DNA of 42,541 nucleotides from Deltaproteobacteria bacterium (GCA_024276905.1 JAJRWF010000055.1:1-42541), one strand, 5' to 3'; numbered from the stretch's first letter, positions 8,049 to 15,735 are shown. Notes: generated by a model from the letters alone, not told the origin. Numbers and translations: made by a program.

Positions 8049-9243
8049 GCTCTTCTCCCTCAAGCAGCATAATCCTCAATTTAAGGGTAAAGGTTGTGCC
8101 TTGACCCGGTTCACTCTCTACCTTTATCCGCCCGCCGGAATTCTCAACGATACGACTGGTAATCGCCAGCCCGAGCCCGGTTCCTTCCTGCTTGGTGGTA
8201 AAAAAGGGATTAAAAATACGGTCCAGGTTTTCCTTTGGAATCCCCGTGCCATTATCGACAAAACGGCAAACGACCCAGTGTTCGCAAAGCTCGGCCGTTA
8301 TGCACAATTGCCCGCCACCCTCCATGGCCTGTACCGCGTTAAGAATGAGGTTGAGAAAAACCTGTTTGTACTGCCCTGCGTCGCCTTCTGTTTCCGGCAA
8401 CTCAGGAATTTCGGTCACAATACTGACATTGGACTTACGCGCCTGAACTTCCCCGAGCTGAAGAACTTCACGCAGTGTTTCCGCCGGAAGAAAACGCGAA
8501 AGATCCGAAGGCTCCGGGCGCACAAAGCGTAAAAAATCTTCCAGAACCTGATTCAGGCGATCGACCTCCTTAACCAGAATGGCAGTAAATTCAGCGTATT
8601 TATCATCCGGAGCAAAAGCATCGCGCAGAATCTCGGCCGTACCCCGAATCGCCCCCAGCGGGTTGCGGATTTCATGGGCCATGCCTGCGGAAAGTTCCCC
8701 GAGCGCTGTCAGTCGATCGGCTCGACGCAACTGATCCTCGATCTCCAGGATCAAATCGGCCTGTTCCCGCAGTTTGGAAAAGCTGTCGGCAAGACGCTGG
8801 GCCGACTCCTCTGTACGTAAACGTTGCTGATGTTCCTTTGAGGAAAGTGCTCCCGTGATCACGCCGATAATATTGAAGAGCAGAATTTCCAGATACTGTT
8901 CCGGGTGGACGCCGGGGACGCTCCCCCACTGGAAAACAACATGCGGGGCATAAACAACTGTCGTCAGAAGAGCAGTGCAAAATCCACCGCGCAAACCAAA
9001 CCAGATTCCGCCGAGAATCACCGGAATATAGTAAAGACGCCGGTAAATATCATGACTGTTAACCCGTTCGGTCGCGGTTAAATAATGCAGGGTGGTAATA
9101 CTGCCGACCAGCACCAGCAGGATCGTCAAACGCAACAGTGTCTGCCGAGACATGGGAAAGCTCTTTCGATGAGCAGCAATCTTAAACATAATATCCCGGA
9201 TTAATCCTCTCCCTTGAATCTGCGGCCCGAAAGACATGCTCAC
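8023..9243 (-). CDS. Membrane sensor histidine kinase (NtrB/ZraS-like)
   Basis: About four membrane helices lie in the first 135 residues (around 38-54, 71-104 and 118-133) with little room for a periplasmic domain. Then come a coiled linker, a HisKA domain with phospho-acceptor H190 (GELSAGMAHEIRNPLG) and a HATPase with NLILNAVQAM, DNGTGIP and GTGLGLAI. It should phosphorylate the overlapping downstream regulator. The signal is unknown; the compact membrane sensor suggests a membrane- or redox-borne cue. The longest frame starts with GTG at 9243; ATG starts at 9237, 9186 and 9153 are also possible, and none has a clearly better ribosome site. Confidence 0.93.
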   Translation of the reverse strand: MSMSFGPQIQGRGLIRDIMFKIAAHRKSFPMSRQTLLRLTILLVLVGSITTLHYLTATERVNSHDIYRRLYYIPVILGGIWFGLRGGFCTALLTTVVYAPHVVFQWGSVPGVHPEQYLEILLFNIIGVITGALSSKEHQQRLRTEESAQRLADSFSKLREQADLILEIEDQLRRADRLTALGELSAGMAHEIRNPLGAIRGTAEILRDAFAPDDKYAEFTAILVKEVDRLNQVLEDFLRFVRPEPSDLSRFLPAETLREVLQLGEVQARKSNVSIVTEIPELPETEGDAGQYKQVFLNLILNAVQAMEGGGQLCITAELCEHWVVCRFVDNGTGIPKENLDRIFNPFFTTKQEGTGLGLAITSRIVENSGGRIKVESEPGQGTTFTLKLRIMLLEGEEHEEENSGH

Positions 9244-9281
9244 TATTCACCCGTACCCTGTGGTCAGTTCCAGACATTTCT

Positions 9282-9316
9282 GTAGAATATTCAGTTAAAC
9301 CTGTTGAATATTCTAC
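9282..9316. promoter_or_regulatory. Paired GAATATTC dyads, probable enhancer for the NtrC-type regulator
   Basis: A perfect inverted repeat with 12-base arms, GTAGAATATTCA (9282-9293) and TGAATATTCTAC (9305-9316), is separated by 11 bases. Each arm contains the self-palindrome GAATATTC. The two centres are 21 bp apart, two helical turns, so two dimers could bind on the same face. The sites lie roughly 90-120 bases before the predicted start of the repeat-protein transcript, the usual place for a sigma-54 enhancer, and about 40 bases upstream of the kinase gene, so they may also control the kinase operon. Confidence 0.65.
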
Positions 9317-9377
9317 GCTCCAGTCTGTGCTTTGTCCAGAAGTACAACTATCGCACCGTTTTTATTTGTTTTTTTAT

Positions 9378-9395
9378 TTGGCACGCTAATTGGAT
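9378..9395 (+). promoter_or_regulatory. Sigma-54-like (-24/-12) promoter of the repeat-protein gene
   Basis: TTGGCACGCTAATTGGAT gives a perfect -24 box (TGGCAC, 9379-9384), then 5 bases and TTGG (9390-9393), where TTGC is the -12 consensus. There is one mismatch, at the C of the invariant GC. Spacing is exact. Transcription would begin near 9404, about 58 bases before the ATG. A TATAAA at 9395-9400 could serve as a sigma-70 -10 box, but no good -35 lies upstream of it. Confidence 0.55.
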
Positions 9396-9461
9396 ATAAA
9401 AGACAGTAACGGTAACAATTAAGCACAAACTGATCATTAAGGTTGTGAGAGGAGACAGAAA

Positions 9462-9917
9462 ATGACGATACTTTTAAGTGTACTTTTCGTGAGTGTTTTT
9501 GCCGTAAGCACATTACTGGCTGCCAGCATGTCCCCGACCGACATTGATGATACCCTATTCAATGAGGACGTTCTGGAGCATAACTTCAGCATGAACGATA
9601 CGAGTCCCGACTATGGCGATGACGTTCTGGAACACACCTGGACCATGAACGACAAGGGTCCTGATTATGGTGACGACGTTCTGGAACATACCTGGACCAT
9701 GAACGACAAGAGTCCTGATTATGGTGACGACGTTCTGGAACATACCTGGACCATGAACGACAAGAGTCCTGATTATGGTGACGACGTTCTGGAACATACC
9801 TGGACCATGAACGACAAGGGTCCCGATTATGGTGACGACGTTCTGGAACATACCTGGACCATGAACGACAAAGAACCTGACTTCGGCGGCGAAGATCTTG
9901 ATTATGTCGGTGCTTGA
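9462..9917 (+). CDS. Secreted acidic protein of six 18-residue tandem repeats, unknown function
   Basis: A 151-residue protein I do not recognise. Residues 1-21 are a hydrophobic export signal (MTILLSVLFVSVFAVSTLLA) that unusually lacks a positive charge before the core. Residues 35-142 are six repeats of the unit DDVLEHTWTMNDKGPDYG; the first (EDVLEHNFSMNDTSPDYG) and last (ending KEPDFG) are degenerate, and a short tail GEDLDYVGA follows. Each unit carries about five acidic residues, one His, Trp, Met and Tyr, and there is no Cys. AGGAG lies 7 bases before the ATG. The gene is divergent from the kinase operon, has a sigma-54-like promoter and ends in a strong terminator, so it is a single-gene transcript. 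Metal binding, periplasmic scavenging or a surface role are possible; the ZraP-like context is only an analogy. Confidence 0.85.
   Translation: MTILLSVLFVSVFAVSTLLAASMSPTDIDDTLFNEDVLEHNFSMNDTSPDYGDDVLEHTWTMNDKGPDYGDDVLEHTWTMNDKSPDYGDDVLEHTWTMNDKSPDYGDDVLEHTWTMNDKGPDYGDDVLEHTWTMNDKEPDFGGEDLDYVGA
9564..9887 (+). repeat. Six tandem 54-bp coding repeats
   Basis: Units start at 9564, 9618, 9672, 9726, 9780 and 9834. Units 3 and 4 are identical at all 54 bases and unit 5 differs from them by two (agt to ggt, cct to ccc), while units 1 and 6 are diverged. This pattern indicates recent expansion in the centre of the array. Confidence 0.97.
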
Positions 9918-9945
9918 AGCATAACAAACTGTATCACCGCGTGGA

Positions 9946-9979
9946 AAGCGGGGGCGTCTAGCAGACGCCCCCGCTTTTT
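9946..9979 (+). terminator. Rho-independent terminator after the repeat-protein gene
   Basis: Perfect 13-base arms, AAGCGGGGGCGTC (9946-9958) and GACGCCCCCGCTT (9964-9976), with a 5-base loop and a T tract to 9979. Confidence 0.93.
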
Positions 9980-10030
9980 ATTGACCTGCATAAAAACCAT
10001 GGGGTATTCTCCGGCACTCTCGGAGAATAC

Positions 10031-10975
10031 ATGTCGCAATTTCTTGATACAGTTACAATTGTCCTACCGGTGTTTCTGGTCATCGGGCTCGGAGCCCTGT
10101 TGCGGCGCTGCAACCTGTTTGACGACAACTTCACCCGGCAGACCAATCGACTGGTCTACATGATTTTTCTGCCGATCCTGCTTTTTCACAAAATATCTCA
10201 GGCAGACTTTGCCAGTTTTTTCAATGGCCCACTGGTCATCGGTTCCTCGCTGACGATCATCAGCCTGTTCTTCATCAGTTACATTTATGCCCGGTTACGA
10301 AACTACCCGGCTCCCAGCCTCGGCAGCTTCAGTCAGGGCAGTTTTCGCGGCAACCTTGCCTACATCGGCCTGGCCATCTGTCTCAACGCCTATGGTGAAT
10401 CCGGCCTGACCAGAGCCAGCATCCTGATGGGTTTTCTGGTGCCGGTCCTTAATCTCTTTGCCATCATTGCCCTGATCTGGCCCCAGCGAAACAAAGATAC
10501 CAGCGGCTCGACGCAGAACTGGCTGCGTGAAATTCTCCTTAACCCGTTGATTTTATCTTCCTTTGCCGGAATTATCTGGAGTTACTTCAGCCTGCCGGTG
10601 CCGACGATTATCAATCGCAGTCTTGGGATCGTCTCGGGCCTGACGTTACCCTTGGCACTGTTGGCGATCGGCGGTTCCTTTTCGCTACAACGCTTGAAAG
10701 GCGATCTGCAATCGGCGGGGATTGCCACCCTGCTTAAACTGATCGGCATGCCGCTTGTTGCAGCCCTGGTGTTGACCGTGGCCGGGGTTAAAGGGACCGA
10801 CCTCGGCATCGGCATTCTACTGGCAGGCACACCGGCCGCAACCGCCACCTACATCATGGCCCACCAGCTGAAAGCCGATGCCGAACTGGCAGGTTCAATC
10901 GTCATGCTCTCGACTCTCTGTTCGGCAGTCAGCTACACCCTGTTGTTACTGCTGCTGCGCCACAACGGGCTATGA
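10031..10975 (+). CDS. AEC-family (auxin efflux carrier type) permease
   Basis: Inner-membrane transporter of 314 residues with about ten hydrophobic segments in the 5+5 arrangement of the AEC/MdcF family. Family features include the N-terminal VLPVFLVIGLGALLRR, FRGNLAYIGLAIC in the middle, LTLPLALLAIGGSFSL at the start of the second half, and LAGTPAATATYIMAHQL near the end. Substrates in the family are usually organic acids such as malate or malonate; the substrate here cannot be told. GGAG lies just before the ATG. The stop overlaps the start of the glycosyltransferase gene (ATGA), so the two are co-transcribed although no functional link is apparent. Confidence 0.9.
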   Translation: MSQFLDTVTIVLPVFLVIGLGALLRRCNLFDDNFTRQTNRLVYMIFLPILLFHKISQADFASFFNGPLVIGSSLTIISLFFISYIYARLRNYPAPSLGSFSQGSFRGNLAYIGLAICLNAYGESGLTRASILMGFLVPVLNLFAIIALIWPQRNKDTSGSTQNWLREILLNPLILSSFAGIIWSYFSLPVPTIINRSLGIVSGLTLPLALLAIGGSFSLQRLKGDLQSAGIATLLKLIGMPLVAALVLTVAGVKGTDLGIGILLAGTPAATATYIMAHQLKADAELAGSIVMLSTLCSAVSYTLLLLLLRHNGL

Positions 10976-11979
10976 CCTCGCCGAAAATTTCGGTGCTGAT
11001 GCCGGTACGTGATGAAGCACACCATCTGCCTGCAGCCCTTACCTCACTGACCCGACAGACCTTTGACGACTGGGAACTGATCGCGGTCGATGACGGTTCA
11101 CAGGATGCGACACTCTCCATTCTGCAAAAAGCGGCAAATGCAGATCAGCGGATAAAAGTCTTTAAACGCCCGCCAGCAGGGCTGGTTGCGTCACTGAATT
11201 TCGGCCTTGAACGGTGCCGCGCCTCCCTTGTCGCCCGCATGGATGGCGATGATATCTGCCACCCGCAACGACTCGAACGTCAATACGTGGCCATGCAACA
11301 GGACCCGAAACTGGATCTGCTCGGCTGCTGTGTCCGACACTTCCCGCGGCCCCGACTGCAAGCCGGGATGCTCGCCTACGAAAAATGGCAGAATGCCCTG
11401 CTCAATCAGGCGCAGATCGAACGCAACCTTTTTGTCGAATCGCCCTTCGCGCATCCCAGTGTGATGTATCACAAACAGAAAGTGACAGATCTGGGTGGCT
11501 ACCGGGATATGGCGTGGGTCGAAGACTATGATCTCTGGTTAAGGATGGCCGAAACCGGGGCTCGCTTTGCGCGTTTACCGCAGACCCTGCTCTACTGGCG
11601 GGACCGGCCACAGCGCCTGACCCGCACCGCCGACAACTGCTCCCTCGACGCCTTCCGCAGGTGCAAAGCTCATTTCCTGCGTCGACGATGGCTTGCTGAC
11701 GTTGGTCAGGTCTGGCTCTGGGGAGCGGGAATGGAAGGGAAGTTCTGGCGTAAAATTCTGAACGAAACCGGGATTGAGGTCAGTGGATGGATCGATATTG
11801 ACCCCAGAAAAATCGGTCAACAGATCCATCGGGCTCGGGTTATTGCTCCCGAACAGATCCCGATAAAGCATCCGCCGATCCTGATCTGTGTTGGTGTCAG
11901 GGGTGCACGTCAACAGATCCGGGACTACTGCAATTCTTCCGGACTGGTCGAGGGACAGGATTATATTTGCGTCACTTGA
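10972..11979 (+). CDS. Family 2 glycosyltransferase with an extra C-terminal domain
   Basis: A 335-residue enzyme. The N-terminal GT-A fold (1-about 215) has ISVLMPVRDEA, the nucleotide-binding VDDGSQD and the metal-binding DGDD (91-94), plus EDYDLWLRMAETG as acceptor/base region. It should transfer a sugar from a nucleotide donor to a glycan or lipid. From about 240 a second module begins with VWLWGAGMEGKFW and contains SGWIDIDPRKIGQ, resembling the small Rossmann-like tails found on some sugar-modifying enzymes. Its start overlaps the AEC permease stop by 4 bases. No other polysaccharide genes are adjacent, so acceptor and product are unknown. Confidence 0.88.
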   Translation: MTSPKISVLMPVRDEAHHLPAALTSLTRQTFDDWELIAVDDGSQDATLSILQKAANADQRIKVFKRPPAGLVASLNFGLERCRASLVARMDGDDICHPQRLERQYVAMQQDPKLDLLGCCVRHFPRPRLQAGMLAYEKWQNALLNQAQIERNLFVESPFAHPSVMYHKQKVTDLGGYRDMAWVEDYDLWLRMAETGARFARLPQTLLYWRDRPQRLTRTADNCSLDAFRRCKAHFLRRRWLADVGQVWLWGAGMEGKFWRKILNETGIEVSGWIDIDPRKIGQQIHRARVIAPEQIPIKHPPILICVGVRGARQQIRDYCNSSGLVEGQDYICVT

Positions 11980-12025
11980 ATTCAAGCGCTATAAGCGGTA
12001 CAGACCCACGTAAAGAGGAGACAGG

Positions 12026-12649
12026 GTGAACGAAAAAACAGCCTTCAAACCTTTGAAAATCGGGCAGACGTTGACAATTCTGCCGCCGGGAGGTGAAGTT
12101 CCAACCGAACGCACCCCGCTGTGGATGGAGCGGGGCGCGTTCGGCTCCGGGGAACACGAAACGACTCGGAACTGTCTTGAAATTATCGAAAAACTCAACC
12201 CGCAAACAAACGACCGGGTCCTGGACCTCGGCAGCGGAACCGGCATTCTAAGCATTGCCGCCTTGCTGCTCGGCGCAGGCAAGGCCTGGTGCGTAGATAT
12301 CGACCAAGCTGCTGTCGATGCCTGCCGTCGCAACAGCCGTCTGAATCAAGTTGACAGGCAAATTGAACACTGCCTTGGAACACTCGACTGCCTGCCAGAA
12401 ACGGGCTTCGACCTTGGACTGGCGAACATTTACGGCGACATTCTCCTCAAGGTGGCACAAGATCTCAGCGCGCGTATCCGCCCGGGGGGACATCTGCTGC
12501 TGTCTGGCATCCTCTGGGAATACAACTTCGACGTCCGGCAGCGTTATCAGAATCTGGGTTTCAAAATTCTCGAAAACCGGCTGCACAGCGAATTCAGTAC
12601 TCTGCTTCTGCTGAAAAACGAACCCGATGGAGCCGGATCTGCCTCCTAG
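12026..12649 (+). CDS. PrmA-like SAM-dependent methyltransferase lacking the N-terminal domain
   Basis: Class I methyltransferase of 207 residues. It follows the catalytic half of PrmA (ribosomal protein L11 methyltransferase): AFGSGEHETT in place of AFGTGTHPTT, the SAM loop LDLGSGTGILSIAALLLGA, the acidic VDID and an ANIYGD segment where PrmA has ANILA, then GGHLLLSGIL. PrmA is normally near 290 residues; the missing part is the N-terminal L11-recognition domain. The substrate is therefore probably another protein. It starts 46 bases after the glycosyltransferase, with AGGAG in front of the GTG at 12026. Its stop overlaps that of the converging outer-membrane gene by 3 bases. Confidence 0.82.
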   Translation: MNEKTAFKPLKIGQTLTILPPGGEVPTERTPLWMERGAFGSGEHETTRNCLEIIEKLNPQTNDRVLDLGSGTGILSIAALLLGAGKAWCVDIDQAAVDACRRNSRLNQVDRQIEHCLGTLDCLPETGFDLGLANIYGDILLKVAQDLSARIRPGGHLLLSGILWEYNFDVRQRYQNLGFKILENRLHSEFSTLLLLKNEPDGAGSAS

Positions 12650-13407
12650 AAGCGGACGAATGCTCCGGCAAAAGGCCCACTGAAGTCGACATCAATTGCC
12701 AGATCGGTTTCATCAACTTCCAGAACAAAAGTACGGTATCCGGCGTAAACTCCCACCAGTGGCAACGGCGAAAATTCGAGTTGAGCTTCCGCATCCATGA
12801 AGCTGTTTCCGTCGTACTCCATGTAACCGACACGAGCGACCACACCAAGGTAATCAGACAGACCGACACGCATCCGCGCCCCAAGGGTCGGAATCGGCAC
12901 AGTGGCACTGTCGCGCTAATTGATTCCGGCTACGGCATCAGAAAATTCAACTTCGGCATCGACAACTTTGACTGCCAACTCAGGGCCGAGTTGAAAGCGG
13001 ATCGGACTGTCATCCAGATTGATCAGGTTAAAGGTGTAACCAATATCGTAAAGGTCAAGCTTCACTTTCGTCTGCACAGTGTCAGAAACCGAAAACGGCA
13101 GGCCATTATAGTTACCACTGACCGTCATCTGCCCGCTACCGGAATACTCCATCGGCAGATAACCCAAGGATAAACGGGAGCGTCCAAACTGAAAAGCAAC
13201 CTCGGCTGTCACCCCCTCGCTGTCATCAAGGTTCGTATCCTTTTCGATGTCAATTCTGGTTCCGACACCGTTCTGGTTGCCAGCCAGAGTACCGCTTGGG
13301 GTCAGACTCTGATAGCCCAGCTTCAATGAAACCGTCTCGTCAGCCAAAACCGGCAGGGCCAGAAAAACCAACAGTGCACAAACAACAACCGAACGTAACA
13401 TTGCCAT
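12646..13407 (-). pseudogene. Outer-membrane beta-barrel protein interrupted by one in-frame TAG
   Basis: One reading frame of 253 codons before the terminal stop, broken only by TAG at 12916-12918. Upstream part: ATG 13407 with GGAGG 5 bases before it, a signal peptide ending PVLA-DETV, then alternating strands (VSLKLGYQSL, RSRLSLGYLPMEYSGSG, VKLDLYDIGYTFNL). Downstream part: MRVGLSDYLGVVARVGYMEY, VGVYAGYRTFVLEV and the C-terminal AGAFVRF, ending in Phe as barrel proteins do for BAM recognition. Both halves look intact and are in the same frame, so a single base change (for example CAG to TAG) is enough to explain the break. Alternatives are sequence error or readthrough. Function unknown; possibly an OmpA-barrel or porin-like protein. 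Confidence 0.75.
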
Positions 13408-13585
13408 GAAAACCTCCGTCAACAGGGAACTCTTAGAGTATTGGTTCTTTCGTGGGTAAAAATATACCCCAACTCATTCACGATGCCAAATATTTACTGA
13501 TTAGTTTTGGGGCGGAATTTTCCTGTCTCTTCCCGCTGAAGTCCCTTGCCGAACGTTTTAAGATTATTCCTCAACCTTTTTCTGT

Positions 13586-13591
13586 TATGAT
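13586..13591 (+). promoter_or_regulatory. Possible extended -10 promoter of the membrane-protein/VWA pair
   Basis: TATGAT preceded by TGT forms an extended -10 element about 70 bases before the ATG at 13664. No convincing -35 box is visible. The remaining bases of this gap (13408-13663) show no other feature that I can support. Confidence 0.35.
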
Positions 13592-13663
13592 TTCAAACTG
13601 CTGTCAGACCAAGAGGGGTGCAGGTACCGGGCCCCATGTCCTTATACTGTAAGGAGTGTGCTG

Positions 13664-15094
13664 ATGTCTGTTGAATTTCTTGCGTCCCCACCCGTCCTGA
13701 TCCTGACTGTTATTACAATACTGTTGCTGCTCTACCTGGCCCGCAAACCCGCTCACCGAGGAATTACAGCATTTTTCAAGGTGATCTCCAGTGCAATGCG
13801 CCTGAGTGCCCGGTCTGTACTTCAGGCTGAAAAAAATCTGCAGCAACGCAACCGTGAAGTTCTCCTTGCCGAAGGGATGCTGCAGTCCGAAAGAGAACTG
13901 GAGCGCGAATTCCAGCGCGTTGAATCGATTGTCAATCGTGATCTGCAGAGCTATCCCGGCTTCCACCGTCAACTCTCCGAATTGCTCGAACGCATCGACA
14001 ACGATTATCGGACCAGTGCCGAACTCCCACCCTCACCACCAGAATGGCTGAATGCCGTCGAAGCGGTCGCTGGCATCCCCGACCCTTCAGGGAAAGGAGT
14101 TGCCGCCATTCTGGGGGAGATCAACAACAGCCTCGACCGTCATCATAAAAATGCGATGGAGGAGTACCGCAAAGCCAGCGGAGTACGCCATAGCCTGCTC
14201 AAAAGAATGCAACCGGCCTGGCGTCAACTCACCAAGACCCTCGAAAAGGTTAACCGTTCAATCACCAGCCTCAAGGATCGGGCCACCCTGATCGATGGCC
14301 GTATGCAGCAATACGAACAGGTTCTCGGTCAGACCGATACCGCCGAACAACGGCTTGCTTCGTCGGCAATGACCCAATTCCTGATCGCCGGTCTGGTAAT
14401 GCTGATCGCTATCGCCGGAGCCATCATCAACTTCAATCTGATCGCTCTGCCGATGTCCGAGATGGTCGGCGGCAGCAGCTACATCGGCAATTTCAAAACC
14501 AGCGATGTCGCGGCCCTGGTCATTATTCTCGTCGAAAGTTCAATGGGCCTGTTTCTGATGGAGTCCTTGCGCATCACCCGGCTTTTCCCACTGATCAGCA
14601 CCATGGAAGATCGCATGCGTGTCCGTATGGCCTGGATTGCCTTCGGCATCCTGTCGATCCTCGCTGCGGTTGAATCGGCGCTGGCGTTCATGCGCGACCG
14701 GATTGCCGCCGACATGGAAGCCTTGCGCCAGAGTCTGGCTGGAGCCGATGCGATTGTCGCACAACACAGCCTGATCCCGACGGTCGGACAAATGGTTCTC
14801 GGTTTTATTCTGCCGTTCGCCCTGGCATTTGTCGCAATACCGCTCGAATCTTTCGTCCATTCCTCTCGGACGGTCTTTGGGCGGCTTGCGGCCTGGCTGT
14901 TGCGGATAATTGCCTGGGTCTTGCGCCTGACCGGCAACATCGCCCGGCGTATCGGCCAGCTCCTAGTTGCCTGTTACGACCTGCCGGTGTTTCCCTTCCT
15001 CTGGCTGGAGGAACGAATTCTTGCTGCGCGCCAACAAACTGCCGAAGATATACCGGTTCCCGCCACCAAAAAAACCAAGGGGAAAACATCATGA
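13664..15094 (+). CDS. Unrecognised polytopic membrane protein with large helical domain
   Basis: A 476-residue protein I cannot assign to a family. One membrane helix lies at 10-26, then about 200 mostly helical, charged residues (40-235) with coiled-coil character (AEKNLQQRNREVLLAEGMLQ and the 190-230 region), then five hydrophobic segments near 238-262, 281-300, 322-343, 374-396 and 408-426, and a basic tail. The ATG at 13664 follows AAGGAG by 7 bases. Its stop overlaps the start of the VWA-like lipoprotein gene (ATGA), and a shared terminator closes the pair. The two products probably act as one envelope complex; its task is unknown. Confidence 0.8.
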   Translation: MSVEFLASPPVLILTVITILLLLYLARKPAHRGITAFFKVISSAMRLSARSVLQAEKNLQQRNREVLLAEGMLQSERELEREFQRVESIVNRDLQSYPGFHRQLSELLERIDNDYRTSAELPPSPPEWLNAVEAVAGIPDPSGKGVAAILGEINNSLDRHHKNAMEEYRKASGVRHSLLKRMQPAWRQLTKTLEKVNRSITSLKDRATLIDGRMQQYEQVLGQTDTAEQRLASSAMTQFLIAGLVMLIAIAGAIINFNLIALPMSEMVGGSSYIGNFKTSDVAALVIILVESSMGLFLMESLRITRLFPLISTMEDRMRVRMAWIAFGILSILAAVESALAFMRDRIAADMEALRQSLAGADAIVAQHSLIPTVGQMVLGFILPFALAFVAIPLESFVHSSRTVFGRLAAWLLRIIAWVLRLTGNIARRIGQLLVACYDLPVFPFLWLEERILAARQQTAEDIPVPATKKTKGKTS

Positions 15095-15735
15095 AATATC
15101 CCGCTCTTCTGTTCTTTTGCCTCCTGTTGTTTTTCGGTTGTGCGGACAGCACCAGTCATTCGCGCGCCGTCTACATGCTGCTCGATACTTCAGGAACCTA
15201 CACCGCAGAGCTTGACAAGGCCCAGTCGATCATCAACTACCTGCTGGGAACTCTTTCACCAGGGGATTCTCTGGCTGTCGCACGCATCGACACCGGAAGT
15301 TTCAGCGAGAAAGACATTGTACACAAGGTTAATTTCGATGGTCGGCCTTCGGTTTCCAACGAACAGAAACGCGCCTTTCGCCTCGCAATCGATAAATTCG
15401 TCAAGGCGGTCAAACCAAGCTCCTACACCGACATCTCCGGCGGCATTCTGCAGGCGGTTGAATGGCTCGACGAAACTGATGCCGGTCAGAAAACAATCCT
15501 CATCTACTCCGATATGGAGGAAGAGCTTAAAAAGGGCTATGTGCGTGACTTCCCGATTCAGCTCAACGAAATCAAGGTTGTGGCGCTGAATGTCACAAAA
15601 CTGCGCAAAGATATCGTCGATCCGCGCACATACATGGCGCGACTCGAAACCTGGAAAACAAAGGTGGAAGGTGGTGGCGGCAGCTGGAAAGTGGTCAACG
15701 ACCTCGACCGTCTGGAGAGAATCCTCGGAGAATAG
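15091..15735 (+). CDS. VWA-like lipoprotein
   Basis: A 214-residue lipoprotein: the signal sequence ends in a lipobox LFFGC (Cys about 17). The mature part looks like a von Willebrand A fold: YMLLDTSGTYTAELDKAQ holds a DxSxT MIDAS-type metal motif, followed by LSPGDSLAVARID, a central KPSSYTDISGGILQAVEWL helix with the usual conserved Thr, and KTILIYSDMEEEL. Such domains bind partner proteins through a divalent metal. It overlaps the upstream membrane-protein gene by 4 bases. The assignment rests on motif order, not on close similarity I can name. Confidence 0.8.
   Translation: MKYPALLFFCLLLFFGCADSTSHSRAVYMLLDTSGTYTAELDKAQSIINYLLGTLSPGDSLAVARIDTGSFSEKDIVHKVNFDGRPSVSNEQKRAFRLAIDKFVKAVKPSSYTDISGGILQAVEWLDETDAGQKTILIYSDMEEELKKGYVRDFPIQLNEIKVVALNVTKLRKDIVDPRTYMARLETWKTKVEGGGGSWKVVNDLDRLERILGE

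Noticed and set aside
9378-9400. Sigma-70 promoter using TATAAA at 9395-9400
   Set aside because: The -35 position reads only a T-rich stretch without a TTGACA-like hexamer; the -24/-12 pattern is the better fit.
9564-9887. CRISPR-like array
   Set aside because: The 54-bp units are contiguous with no spacers and encode a conserved peptide unit.
9555-9927. Minus-strand repeat-containing ORFs
   Set aside because: Shadows of the 54-bp repeats; the plus-strand frame has a ribosome site, a signal peptide and a terminator.
12901-12930. Frameshift in the outer-membrane gene
   Set aside because: Recounting the codons shows that both halves are in the same frame; the break is a single TAG, not an insertion or deletion.
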